DNA from: Gammaproteobacteria bacterium
GTDB lineage: Bacteria; Pseudomonadota; Gammaproteobacteria; Pseudomonadales; Cellvibrionaceae
Direction: 5' to 3'
Length of the DNA stretch: 63,281 nt
Assembly (NCBI GenBank): GCA_021151835.1
Contig: JAGKWO010000026.1
Span: 1-63,281, forward strand
Shown: in pieces, positions 8,927 through 17,707 of the stretch
Numbering within the stretch: position 1 is the stretch's first letter
Layout: each line of letters begins with the position of its first letter
The notes under the pieces: model-generated
The model's input: the letters and a program-made list of their open reading frames with translations, nothing else
The model's database searches: none
Told to the model about the DNA's origin: nothing
Translations under genes and position numbers: made by a program

Positions 8927-10006
8927 ATGGAAACCAGCATGATTTCCAGTATTGATTTTTTTATCCGCTATGCCTGTATCGGACAATTGCTGTTATTGAT
9001 CGCCTATTTGTTTTACAAATCTTTCAGCAAACAAGTCCCATGGTGTTCACAAATAGTCCCGCTGCTGTTGGCGGTTGGAGTCGCTGCCTATTTGTTATTA
9101 ACCGCGCCCTATTCCCCGCGCCCACAGGGTTTTGTCCGCAGTCTTCTGTTGATGTTCACCCATACCATGCCGGTATTTTTATGGCTGTACGGCAAACAAT
9201 TATTTGATGACGAATTCAATTTACAGCGCTGGCCGATTTTTGGAAAACTGGCCTTGGTGCTATTGGCCTGTTTTTATACCTATGTTTTCTTGATTCGTGG
9301 CGGTGGCGGCTATCTCCAAATGGCAAGTCATGTCATTGCCTTGATATTTATTGTGCATGTTTTGGTAAGCGTGGTGCTGACCTGGCGCAATGATTTGGTA
9401 GAGCAGCGGCGTGTTGCGCGCTTTTGGTTTGTATTGTTAGTCGGATTATTTTTCCTGATGTTGGATCTGGTTGAGCTCAGTAATACCCGCTTGAATCGCC
9501 ACCAGATTTTTATGTTGATTAACGCCTCTATTTGTTTGCTTGGCACCAGTGTGACAGCGGGCCTGTTATTTTTTTATGCGTTATCGATAAAACCAGAACC
9601 AGCATCCGTATCAGATCCAGCACCAAATGCAACGCGTTACTCACGGTTACTCCCGCAAGAAAATGCACTTGCTAAAAAGTTGCATCGCTTTATTGAGGAT
9701 GCAGGTTACCTGCAACCCGATCTCACCATCAGCAAACTGGCCGAACAATTGGAATGCCCGGAACATCATCTCCGTAAACTGATCAACAAATCACTGGGTT
9801 ACACCAACTTTAACGCATTTCTGAATCACTACCGAATCGAGGCGGCACGCCAGCGTTTGGTGGAAACCTCATTGCCGGTTCTCACGATTGCGCTGGATCT
9901 GGGTTATGGCTCAATCGCTTCATTTAATCGCGCATTCAAAGAGATTGTGGGCACTACTCCAACGGCTTATCGAGCTGCTATGCAACAGCAGAATTCATCT
10001 GAGTAA
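8927..10006 (+). CDS. AraC-family transcriptional regulator with a membrane-spanning N-terminus
   Basis: About 359 residues. The first 220 or so form six to seven hydrophobic helices, as in membrane-embedded AraC regulators. The C-terminal 110 residues are a double helix-turn-helix: DLTISKLAEQLECPEHHLRKLINKSLGY, then LPVLTIALDLGYGSIASFNRAFKEIVGTTPTAYR. GTG 8924 and ATG 8927 are adjacent; ATG is preferred with CAGGG upstream. The divergent or downstream target is unknown; the serine hydrolase at 10120 is the nearest candidate. Confidence 0.85.
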   Translation: METSMISSIDFFIRYACIGQLLLLIAYLFYKSFSKQVPWCSQIVPLLLAVGVAAYLLLTAPYSPRPQGFVRSLLLMFTHTMPVFLWLYGKQLFDDEFNLQRWPIFGKLALVLLACFYTYVFLIRGGGGYLQMASHVIALIFIVHVLVSVVLTWRNDLVEQRRVARFWFVLLVGLFFLMLDLVELSNTRLNRHQIFMLINASICLLGTSVTAGLLFFYALSIKPEPASVSDPAPNATRYSRLLPQENALAKKLHRFIEDAGYLQPDLTISKLAEQLECPEHHLRKLINKSLGYTNFNAFLNHYRIEAARQRLVETSLPVLTIALDLGYGSIASFNRAFKEIVGTTPTAYRAAMQQQNSSE

Positions 10007-10016
10007 AAGTGAAAAT

Positions 10017-10050
10017 CGCTACTCATTTTTAAAAATGAGCAGCTTTTTTT
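10017..10050 (+). terminator. Terminator after the AraC-type regulator
   Basis: CTCATTTTT and AAAAATGAG are complementary and contiguous, extended by GCT/AGC, and are followed by seven T. Confidence 0.85.
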
Positions 10051-10119
10051 GAATTTGCCAAGCTATTTTTCCGTTGTTTCACCAAAGTGTGCTTTCAAAT
10101 AACTCGATGGTGAAAAACA

Positions 10120-11349
10120 ATGCGCAAGATTCCCTACAAAAAAATCAGCCTGCTCGCCGGTGCGATGGCATTTATTTGGTTTGCCGCCCCGATTTACCAA
10201 TTCCTTGCCTATGAAGGCAAGGTGCCTATGTTGTTCCCAGCCGATATAGCGGCACCGGATACCTATCCCCAAACAACCGCGTTTTTAGTTCATCCACAAT
10301 CCACCGCGGCATTAACGTTACTCGCACAGCACCGCGCAAAAATTCATGCACCGGCAATCTCTGCTGCAGTCGCAGTGGATGGAAAAATCCTGTGGGCGGG
10401 TGCAATAGGTTGGGAAAATATCGAACAACAAATACCCGCAAGCGAGAGAACACAATTCCGGATTGGCAGCACCTCCAAAGCGGTCACCGCCACATTACTC
10501 GCTAAATTTGTCCAGGAAGGAAAAATCGATTTGGATAAACCTTTATCGAAGTACATGTCAGATCTACCTAATTCGCAATGGAAAAGTATTACGCCGCGGC
10601 AACTTGCCTCCCACTCCAGCGGCTTGCCGGATTATCTGGATAACTATGGCGATGTATGGGGAATGTATTATTTGTTCAAGCTCAATAAACGCTACACATC
10701 CGTGCGTGAATCGCTGGAAGTATTTGATGATACATCGCTACTATTTACACCGGGCAGTCAATTTCACTACGCCAGCTTCAATACCGTATTACAAAGTGTG
10801 GTGCTGGAGTCTGTTGCCGGCGAGCCTTTTCTTAATGCCATGCACAACAACATTTTTAAGCCCTTGGGAATGAACGCCACGAGTGCTGAATATGAATTGT
10901 CCGGGCCGAATTCATCGGCGACTTTTTACTGGAATAAAGATGGAAAGCACTCTGCATTTCGCGTGTGGCAAAACGTCGATTTAAGCCATAGGCTCGCGGG
11001 CGGCGGTTTTATCTCCACACCTTCCGATATGGTTACGCTGGGCTCTGCTTGGTTAAATGATGATTTCATCGCCCCGCAAACCCGCGCGCTTTTCTGGCGA
11101 CCCCAGAAACTCACTGATGGCTCAACCAATCCACAGAAGTATGCACTCGGTTGGCGTTGGGCAGAATATGACGATGGCAAAGGCATCATTAGCAATGCCA
11201 ATCACGGCGGTGTTTCGCGCGGCTCACAAAGTTGGCTGATGGTAATCCCGGAGCGAAAGATGGCTGTTGCCGTCATGATCAACGCTAATGTTGAGGAATT
11301 CTGGGATTTTGGGCAGGTGAGCATGCCGCTGGCACGCCTGTTCTTCTAA
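10120..11349 (+). CDS. Serine hydrolase, class C beta-lactamase/penicillin-binding family
   Basis: A 409-residue protein with an N-terminal membrane anchor (KKISLLAGAMAFIWFAAPIYQFLA). The catalytic SxxK motif is STSK in RIGSTSKAVTATLLAKF. The second motif position reads HYASFN where YxN is usual, and HGGVSRGSQSW carries the third-motif-like HGG. The length and fold match the family of D-aminopeptidases, esterases and AmpC-like enzymes. Periplasmic or membrane-attached. True beta-lactamase activity is unlikely to be its main role, and the substrate is unknown. Confidence 0.85.
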   Translation: MRKIPYKKISLLAGAMAFIWFAAPIYQFLAYEGKVPMLFPADIAAPDTYPQTTAFLVHPQSTAALTLLAQHRAKIHAPAISAAVAVDGKILWAGAIGWENIEQQIPASERTQFRIGSTSKAVTATLLAKFVQEGKIDLDKPLSKYMSDLPNSQWKSITPRQLASHSSGLPDYLDNYGDVWGMYYLFKLNKRYTSVRESLEVFDDTSLLFTPGSQFHYASFNTVLQSVVLESVAGEPFLNAMHNNIFKPLGMNATSAEYELSGPNSSATFYWNKDGKHSAFRVWQNVDLSHRLAGGGFISTPSDMVTLGSAWLNDDFIAPQTRALFWRPQKLTDGSTNPQKYALGWRWAEYDDGKGIISNANHGGVSRGSQSWLMVIPERKMAVAVMINANVEEFWDFGQVSMPLARLFF

Positions 11350-11439
11350 CACCAAGTTGTTTTTTAACCAAATAAACCTTGCCAATAACTTCCGAGTGGC
11401 TACAATATCTTTCAAATCGAAACTTATTGGTTGATTGGT

Positions 11440-12207
11440 ATGACCAAACGAAACACCCAACAGCGCCGCCGGGCGATTATTGACCTGTTAAATGATAGCG
11501 GTGAAGTCAGTGTCGAGACCCTCGCTGAGCAGTTTTCTACTTCAGAAGTCACTATTCGCAAGGATCTGGCCGCACTGGAATCCATCGGCTTACTCCTGCG
11601 CCGCTACGGAGGCGCAGTTCCGGTTCCCCAGGAATTAATGCGTGATCCGGTAGAGAAAGTTTCGCTTCGTAAGCAAGCTATCGCCAAAGCAGCCGCCCTA
11701 TTAATCCGCGACCACAATCGCATCATCCTCGATAGTGGCAGCTCTACCACAGCCGCCCTGCTCCCTGAGCTATCCGGCAAGCAGGGCCTGGTGGTAATGA
11801 CTAACTCCCTCAGCATCGCCAACGCCCTACGCGAGCTGGAAAACGAACCAACCATACTCATGACTGGCGGCACCTGGGACCCGAAATCCGAAGGCTTCCA
11901 GGGGCAACTCGCCGAGCAAATCCTGCGCTCTTATAACTTCGACCAGTTTTTCATCGGCGCCGATGGTCTGGACCTGGAGCGAGGTACCACCACCTTCAAC
12001 GAGCTTTACAGCTTGAGCCGTGTGATGGCCGAAGTTGCGCGGGAAGTGATAGTAATGGCGGAGTCGGACAAGATCGGCCGCAAAATCCACAACCTTGAAT
12101 TGCCCTGGTCTGCGATCAAAGTGTTAGTGACCGATAACGGCATCACTGCACAAGATAAACAAAAAATTGAAAACCAAGGAATAAAAGTGATTTGTGCGAT
12201 CGGCTGA
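11440..12207 (+). CDS. glmR: DeoR-family transcriptional regulator next to glmS
   Basis: A 255-residue protein. ATG 11440 (MTKRNTQQRRRAII) is preferred over the upstream TTG. N-terminal winged HTH: SVETLAEQFSTSEVTIRKDLAALE. The C-terminal sensor domain has the sugar-phosphate isomerase-like signature (LDSGSSTTAALLPEL, MTGG, FIGADGLDLERG). In pseudomonads a DeoR regulator named GlmR sits directly upstream of glmS, and the same placement here suggests control of amino-sugar synthesis. The symbol rests on that synteny. Confidence 0.8.
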   Translation: MTKRNTQQRRRAIIDLLNDSGEVSVETLAEQFSTSEVTIRKDLAALESIGLLLRRYGGAVPVPQELMRDPVEKVSLRKQAIAKAAALLIRDHNRIILDSGSSTTAALLPELSGKQGLVVMTNSLSIANALRELENEPTILMTGGTWDPKSEGFQGQLAEQILRSYNFDQFFIGADGLDLERGTTTFNELYSLSRVMAEVAREVIVMAESDKIGRKIHNLELPWSAIKVLVTDNGITAQDKQKIENQGIKVICAIG

Positions 12208-12250
12208 CCAAAATATTTCCAGCAACAGTAATTAATAGAAGGATTACCGA

Positions 12251-12748
12251 ATGCGTATTTTAGTATTGATATTATCGGTATTAATAACCATTGTAAGTGG
12301 ATTTACCTCGGCTCAGACCACAGCAGATTTTAATGGACTGGAAGCTATAGAGGGCAATTGGAAACTTGTCAACGCTACGACTGAACATGAGAGAAATTTC
12401 CGCTTGCGCTATCACTTTATCGCACGCAACTCTGCCTTGGTGGAAGTATATGGCGACCCTGCTAAACAAACGACAGAGACCATTTTTCATCGCAATGGAA
12501 AGACACTGCTCGCCACACATTATTGCGCCCGCGGCAATCAACCGCGATTACAAGCTGGCGAAAAAAATGATGCTAACAGTCTGCAATTTACCTTTTTAGA
12601 TATCACCAATCTCGCTAACAAAAAGGATCCGCACATGGTGCGTATGAAATTTCGCTTTATCGATAAAGACCATTTTGAGAAAGAAGAAACCTATATGGTC
12701 GATGGCCAGGAACAGACCTCGCTGATGTCATTACAGCGAGTCGATTAA
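12251..12748 (+). CDS. Small secreted protein of unknown function
   Basis: A 165-residue protein with a clear signal peptide (MRILVLILSVLITIVSGFTSAQ) and SD GAAGGA upstream of ATG 12251. The mature part looks like a single beta-rich domain (EGNWKLVN..., FIARNSALVEVYGD, MKFRFIDKDHFEKEETYMVDGQEQ), reminiscent of lipocalin-like or DUF1579-type secreted domains. It lies between glmR and glmS, 34 bp before glmS, and may be co-transcribed with it. Function not recognised. Confidence 0.7.
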   Translation: MRILVLILSVLITIVSGFTSAQTTADFNGLEAIEGNWKLVNATTEHERNFRLRYHFIARNSALVEVYGDPAKQTTETIFHRNGKTLLATHYCARGNQPRLQAGEKNDANSLQFTFLDITNLANKKDPHMVRMKFRFIDKDHFEKEETYMVDGQEQTSLMSLQRVD

Positions 12749-12782
12749 AAATTTAAACTACTAACAGCTCAAGGAGTTAATC

Positions 12783-14612
12783 ATGTGTGGAATTGTTGGC
12801 GCTGTAGCGCAACGTGATGTGGTGGATATTCTGGTGGAAGGATTGCGTCGACTGGAGTATCGCGGGTATGACTCGGCCGGTGTGGCTGTGGTTAGTAACG
12901 GTCAATTAAATCGCGTGCGTCGCCTGGGCAAAGTAAAGGAATTATCCGATGCGGTACATGCCGAACCCATTCCCGGCGGTACCGGTATTGCGCACACTCG
13001 TTGGGCAACGCACGGTGAGCCGAGTGAACGCAATGCACATCCCCATGTTTCCAAAGACCATATTGCCGTTGTGCATAACGGCATAATTGAAAACCATGCA
13101 AACCTGCGCAAACTCCTGCAGGACGAAGGTTATGTTTTTTCTTCAGATACCGATACTGAAGTTATTGCGCATTTGGTGCAAAAAGAATTGAAAAGTACGG
13201 ATAGCCTATTGGCAGCGGTACAAAAAACCGTAAAACAATTGCATGGGGCTTATGGCACTGTGCTCATGGATAAAAACGATGCGAGTCGCCTGGTAGTTGC
13301 ACGTTCCGGCTCGCCATTGGTTATTGGTTTGGGAATCGGTGAAAATTTTATTGCGTCCGATCAACTTGCCCTCCTGCCTGTTACACGTCGCTTTATTTTT
13401 CTGGAAGAAGGCGACGTAGCGGAAATTACCCGTCACAGCATTAAAATTTTTGATAAAGACGGCGTCGCCGTCGAACGTCAAATTCATGAATCGACCGCCA
13501 GCTATGATGCAGGTGACAAAGGCAAATTTCGTCACTTTATGCTAAAGGAAATCTATGAACAGCCTAATGCCGTATTAAACACCCTGGAAGGTCGCTTAAG
13601 CAGTGAATCGGTGTTGGACGAAACTTTCGGCAACGGCGCTGCCGAATTATTTAAAAAAGTAAAACACATCCAAATCGTTGCTTGTGGTACCAGTTATCAC
13701 TCAGGCCTGGTGGCGCGCTACTGGATCGAATCGCTCGGTGGCATTTCCTGTAATGTGGAAATCGCCAGCGAATTTCGCTATCGCAAATCCTTCGTACAAC
13801 CCAACAGCTTATTAGTCTCTATCAGCCAATCCGGCGAAACCGCAGATACCCTTGCGGCATTGCGCCTTGCAAAAGAATTGGGTTACCTGGGCAGTCTCAC
13901 TATCTGCAACGTGGCTGGCTCTTCGCTGGTGCGCGAATCTGACCTCGCATTTATGACCCGCGCCGGTGCCGAAATCGGCGTGGCCTCCACCAAAGCATTC
14001 ACAACGCAATTGGTAGGGTTGGCGATGTTGGTCCTCGCGGTAGGCAAATACAATGGCCTGACTGCCGAGCAACAAAAAGATATGGTTGCTGCGTTGAAAA
14101 ATCTTCCGGCAAAATTGGAAGACTCACTGGCGCTTGCACCAAAAATCGAAGCACTCGCCGAAGAATTCGCAGACAAACACCACTCGCTATTCCTTGGTCG
14201 CGGCGACCAATATCCTATTGCAATGGAAGGTGCGCTGAAATTAAAAGAAATTTCCTACATCCACGCGGAAGCCTATGCGGCTGGCGAATTAAAACACGGC
14301 CCACTCGCATTGATCGATGCGCATATGCCTATCATCGTTGTGGCGCCCAATAACGATTTGTTGGAAAAATTAAAATCCAACGTCGAAGAGGTACGTGCAC
14401 GCGGTGGCATTCTGTATGTGTTCGCTGACGAAGATGCAAAATTTGAATCAGACGCAACCATGCGCGTTATTAATGTTCCGCATATCCATCCATGGCTAGC
14501 ACCAATTCTCTACACTTTGCCTTTGCAATTATTGAGTTACTACGTAGCGATTATTAAGGGAACAGATGTGGATCAACCGAGAAATTTAGCAAAAAGTGTT
14601 ACTGTGGAGTGA
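12783..14612 (+). CDS. glmS: Glutamine-fructose-6-phosphate aminotransferase (isomerizing)
   Basis: A 609-residue enzyme making glucosamine-6-phosphate, the first step of UDP-GlcNAc synthesis. Cys2 after Met (MCGIVGAV) is the glutaminase nucleophile. The N-terminal Ntn amidotransferase domain has RRLEYRGYDSAG and TRWATHGEPSERNAHPH. Two SIS domains follow (CGTSYHSGLVARYW, SISQSGETADTLAALR, ASTKAFTTQL). The end DQPRNLAKSVTVE is the conserved tail that also forms the TnsD-binding part of attTn7. SD AAGGAG precedes the ATG. The gene is full length and untouched by the transposon. Confidence 0.98.
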   Translation: MCGIVGAVAQRDVVDILVEGLRRLEYRGYDSAGVAVVSNGQLNRVRRLGKVKELSDAVHAEPIPGGTGIAHTRWATHGEPSERNAHPHVSKDHIAVVHNGIIENHANLRKLLQDEGYVFSSDTDTEVIAHLVQKELKSTDSLLAAVQKTVKQLHGAYGTVLMDKNDASRLVVARSGSPLVIGLGIGENFIASDQLALLPVTRRFIFLEEGDVAEITRHSIKIFDKDGVAVERQIHESTASYDAGDKGKFRHFMLKEIYEQPNAVLNTLEGRLSSESVLDETFGNGAAELFKKVKHIQIVACGTSYHSGLVARYWIESLGGISCNVEIASEFRYRKSFVQPNSLLVSISQSGETADTLAALRLAKELGYLGSLTICNVAGSSLVRESDLAFMTRAGAEIGVASTKAFTTQLVGLAMLVLAVGKYNGLTAEQQKDMVAALKNLPAKLEDSLALAPKIEALAEEFADKHHSLFLGRGDQYPIAMEGALKLKEISYIHAEAYAAGELKHGPLALIDAHMPIIVVAPNNDLLEKLKSNVEEVRARGGILYVFADEDAKFESDATMRVINVPHIHPWLAPILYTLPLQLLSYYVAIIKGTDVDQPRNLAKSVTVE

Positions 14613-14637
14613 TGTGAGGTAGGTTAATTTAAATTAT
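14575..14637 (+). other. attTn7: glmS 3' end and insertion site
   Basis: The last ~38 bp of glmS encode the conserved tail recognised by TnsD in Tn7. The element begins at 14638, 25 bases after the glmS stop (TGA 14610-14612), matching the fixed offset known for Tn7. The interval ends in ATTAT, repeated at the other end of the element. Confidence 0.9.
14633..14637. repeat. Target-site duplication, glmS side (ATTAT)
   Basis: ATTAT directly precedes the TGT terminus and is identical to 55513-55517. Tn7 makes 5-bp duplications. Confidence 0.92.
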
Positions 14638-14704
14638 TGTCTGTTTAAAATAATTAGTGATACTTTAAAATAAATGGCGATACTTTAAAATAATTAGTGA
14701 TACT
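14638..14704 (+). repeat. Transposon right end with three abutting TnsB-binding repeats
   Basis: After TGTCTG come three tandem copies of TTTAAAATAATTAGTGATACT at 14644-14664, 14664-14684 (variant ..AAATGGCGATACT) and 14684-14704, a strict 20-bp period with one shared base. Closely packed sites are characteristic of the Tn7 right end. Confidence 0.93.
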
Positions 14705-14754
14705 AACCCAGCAGTGGCCTATATTTGATCAATTAGGTTGCTACTGGGTTTTTT
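14705..14754 (+). terminator. Terminator-like hairpin directly before tnsA
   Basis: AACCCAGCAG (14705-14714) pairs with CTACTGGGTT (14741-14750) with one mismatch, followed by TTTT and then at once the tnsA ATG (14755). It begins exactly where the third TnsB site ends. It may block read-through from glmS into the transposase operon or hide the tnsA translation start; no SD is visible. Confidence 0.65.
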
Positions 14755-15612
14755 ATGGCCAAGAATCCCGAAAAAACTAAGGAAATCAAGGCTAAAGCGG
14801 AAAAGCAGATCGCCTCGCGTTTAGCTAAAGGGGCTGGTTCAGGCGTCGGAAGAGCCTATAAACCCTACTTGACCGTTAGAGATGTCAACTCCAGGGGCAG
14901 GTATAACCGCTCGCCCAGCGTTACCGTGGGGCGGGTTCATCAGCTTCTGTCTGACCTTGAATACCATGTATTGTTGATGCTGGATTGGGATTCACAGGTG
15001 GTCGATATCCGCGAACAATTTCCGGTGCCTCTTGAGGAATCACAAGCTATTGCACGTGAGATGGGGATAGCTCACCTGAGCTATCAAGGTACAGACGAAG
15101 TCCTTACCACAGACTTTCTTGTTGATCTGAATATCCAAGGTAAAACTATTCGCAGGGCAATATCTGCGAAATATGCCGAAGAACTTGATGATCCGCGTGT
15201 ACTTGAAAAAATGGAATTGGAACGCCGCTACTGGGTCTCCAAGGGCGTACAGTTTAACTTGGTAACAGAGCTGGAAATTCCGGCATTACTTCAAAAGAAC
15301 GTAAAGTGGTTTCATCCCTACATGAATCACTTTGATTTGAGTACCCCTGAGCAACAACAAGAATATTTTAAAATATTGCTCGCAGCTATTAATCAGTCCC
15401 CTTCACAAAAAGTTACCGCTATAACCACCCGATTAGATGACGAATATAACATCGAGCCAGGTACCCACCTGTCTTTACTAAGACAGTTCCTTGCCCAGCG
15501 AGCTTTCTACTTTGATCTTGAAGCTTTAACGATTGTGAACCTGAGAGCAAAAGATCTTACTCCTTCACATTTTTGGCTCGAACAGGATTATGAATATGCT
15601 GTTGGTGAATGA
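14755..15612 (+). CDS. tnsA: Transposase subunit TnsA (5'-end endonuclease)
   Basis: 285 residues, close to Tn7 TnsA (273). TnsA is a restriction-enzyme-like nuclease that cuts the 5' ends, allowing cut-and-paste transposition. The nuclease core is visible: Glu in LLSDLEYHVLLMLDWD, Asp in TDFLVDL and Lys in ISAKYAEEL, corresponding to the E-D-K site of Tn7 TnsA. A C-terminal TnsC-interacting region follows. ATG 14755 lies directly after a hairpin with no clear SD. The end overlaps tnsB by 23 bp. Confidence 0.95.
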   Translation: MAKNPEKTKEIKAKAEKQIASRLAKGAGSGVGRAYKPYLTVRDVNSRGRYNRSPSVTVGRVHQLLSDLEYHVLLMLDWDSQVVDIREQFPVPLEESQAIAREMGIAHLSYQGTDEVLTTDFLVDLNIQGKTIRRAISAKYAEELDDPRVLEKMELERRYWVSKGVQFNLVTELEIPALLQKNVKWFHPYMNHFDLSTPEQQQEYFKILLAAINQSPSQKVTAITTRLDDEYNIEPGTHLSLLRQFLAQRAFYFDLEALTIVNLRAKDLTPSHFWLEQDYEYAVGE

Positions 15613-17707
15613 TGTCTATGAATTATCGGGTCACCGCTATCGCATTTTATGGAGCGAACCAAAGACAATCTATTGGATAGATATAGACGCTAAAAATGCG
15701 TTGCCTCAACAAGTAGAGCGTGCGGTTCTAGTTGAACACCTTGCTAATGAAGAGATGCGCTGGATCGACGACCCTTTTGAATTATTTATCTTGAACCCAA
15801 CCAAGCAATCTCAATGGGCGAAAAATATTCAGAAAAAAGCGTGGGAAATGGTGGAGCCGTATGTTACTGACGAGCCTGCTATTTATGAACGTGGTTCGCG
15901 CGGCAAGATGATCCAAGCGATGGTTGCAAAGCATGAGACCACTAAAGCATTGGTATACAGAAAACTCAGAGAATATTGGCAACGTGGCAAGAATCCCAAT
16001 GCGTTGTATCCAGATACAACCAATAAAGGGAGTCCGAACAAACCTAAAGCTATCACCGATAAAAAACGCGGACGTCCTCGCAAAGTAGCACTAGGCACTG
16101 GTACCAACATCACAATAGAAATAGAAAGAATATTTCGTACCGTTATTAAGGTCTATTACTTAACAAAAGATGGAAATACTGTTCAGTTCGTGTACCGCAG
16201 AGCATTGTTTCTGCTTGGATTTGATAGCACTAAGAAAAACAACGAAGAGCAGCTCGCCGAGGCTCCAACCTATGAACAATTTTATTACTTCCTCCAAAAG
16301 GAAGTGACAGACACTGAAAAAATTAAAAAACGACTCGGCGAGATTATTTACCAGAAGGACTACCGTCCTGTCCTGGGGTCATCGACGGCAGGTGCAATGG
16401 GACCTGGCAGCCTATACCAGATCGATGCAACGATTGGCGATGTTTATCTGATTGATGAGGAGACTCGAAGCGTTATTGTTGGTCGCCCAGTAATTTATAT
16501 CGTGATCGATGTATTCAGCCGAATGATTACTGGTGTGCACGTAGGATTGGAGGGGCCATCATGGGTAAGTGCAATGTTTGCGTTGGCAAACACCATGTTC
16601 GACAAGGTGCGATATTGCGCAAGTTACGGTATTACTATTAATCAAGACGAATGGCCAGTCATTGGTAAGCCTGAAGCTATTCTTGGGGATAAAGGTGAGC
16701 TAATAGGAAAAGCAGTAGAAGTGCTTTCCGAGGCATTATTTATTAACGTCCAAAACACTCCATCGTTCAGAGCAGATTGGAAAGGCATTGTAGAACAACA
16801 ATTTAGAACACTGCAGGCTGACTTTAAACCTTACGTTGAAGGTTACGTCACTAACACCATCGTTAAAAAACGTGGTGGTTCGGATTATCGACTGGACGCC
16901 GAACTTACATTAAGAGATATCACTCGCATCATTATTAATTGCGTCATTATTTATAACACCACACATGCAATGGAATATTACGATCCCGATCGCGATATAC
17001 CAACAAATCTTCCCCTTATCCCGTTAGCATTATGGAACTGGGGAATACAAAATCGTACAGGTAAGCTTAGGGGCGTCAACGAAGAACTTGCTGCCGTCAA
17101 CTTGATGCCCCATAAAGAAGTACCTGTTTCCGAACTGGGCTTGAATCTTTTTGGTTGCTATTACAGCGCCGCGATTGCGGTTAAGGAAGGATGGTTTGAA
17201 AGGATTAAAGGGCAATCAATGAAGGTGTTAGTCGCTTACGATCCGCATTGTGCGGACACGATTTATTTTCGTCCGGATGGCAAGTACGACAAATTTATTC
17301 CTTTTGAGCTTACCGAACGAAGTCGAGCTTTTCGAGGCTTAACATTTTGGGATGTATGGAGAATTCAGGAAGAGCAAGCCAAAACAGGGGCGCGGTCGAA
17401 ACTCACGAAGTTGAAAGGTGAATTAACGCGCGATAAAAAAATTGAAGAGATCGTTGAGGAAGCTCGGTCAAAAAACAAAGACATGTCTCACCTGCCAAAA
17501 TCTCAACGAACCGCCAATATCCGGGAAAACAAGAAAAATGAAATTGATGTTAATCGTGCCCGAAACGGCGTGATGCCGCCACAATCGAAACCAGAAAAGC
17601 TTCCAGTTAAAAAAGATAATGTGGTTTATCTGTCGGGCGAAAAACCACAAGATTATAGCGTCCCTAATATGCTGGATATCATTTACGGTGACGATGATGG
17701 AAATTGA
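15590..17707 (+). CDS. tnsB: Transposase subunit TnsB (DDE integrase)
   Basis: 705 residues (Tn7 TnsB: 702). TnsB binds the end repeats and performs 3'-end cleavage and joining. DDE residues of the rve-type core: Asp in YQIDATIGDVYLI, Asp in AILGDKGELIG, Glu in GIVEQQFRTLQADF. A basic N-terminal region (KKRGRPRKV) resembles the DNA-binding linker. The C-terminal tail is charged and probably contacts TnsC. ATG 15590 overlaps the end of tnsA. The last bases contain the tnsC start. Confidence 0.96.
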   Translation: MNMLLVNDVYELSGHRYRILWSEPKTIYWIDIDAKNALPQQVERAVLVEHLANEEMRWIDDPFELFILNPTKQSQWAKNIQKKAWEMVEPYVTDEPAIYERGSRGKMIQAMVAKHETTKALVYRKLREYWQRGKNPNALYPDTTNKGSPNKPKAITDKKRGRPRKVALGTGTNITIEIERIFRTVIKVYYLTKDGNTVQFVYRRALFLLGFDSTKKNNEEQLAEAPTYEQFYYFLQKEVTDTEKIKKRLGEIIYQKDYRPVLGSSTAGAMGPGSLYQIDATIGDVYLIDEETRSVIVGRPVIYIVIDVFSRMITGVHVGLEGPSWVSAMFALANTMFDKVRYCASYGITINQDEWPVIGKPEAILGDKGELIGKAVEVLSEALFINVQNTPSFRADWKGIVEQQFRTLQADFKPYVEGYVTNTIVKKRGGSDYRLDAELTLRDITRIIINCVIIYNTTHAMEYYDPDRDIPTNLPLIPLALWNWGIQNRTGKLRGVNEELAAVNLMPHKEVPVSELGLNLFGCYYSAAIAVKEGWFERIKGQSMKVLVAYDPHCADTIYFRPDGKYDKFIPFELTERSRAFRGLTFWDVWRIQEEQAKTGARSKLTKLKGELTRDKKIEEIVEEARSKNKDMSHLPKSQRTANIRENKKNEIDVNRARNGVMPPQSKPEKLPVKKDNVVYLSGEKPQDYSVPNMLDIIYGDDDGN

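Noticed and set aside
14644..14704. Three tandem ~20-bp repeats, CRISPR-like at first sight
   Set aside because: They abut without spacers, recur inverted at 55365-55506 and border a Tn7 terminus, so they are TnsB sites. No cas gene is present, so this is not a CRISPR-associated Tn7 either.
17619..17696. Longer N-terminus for TnsC
   Set aside because: It would lie inside tnsB; the ATG pair at 17694/17697 gives the expected length and start-stop coupling.
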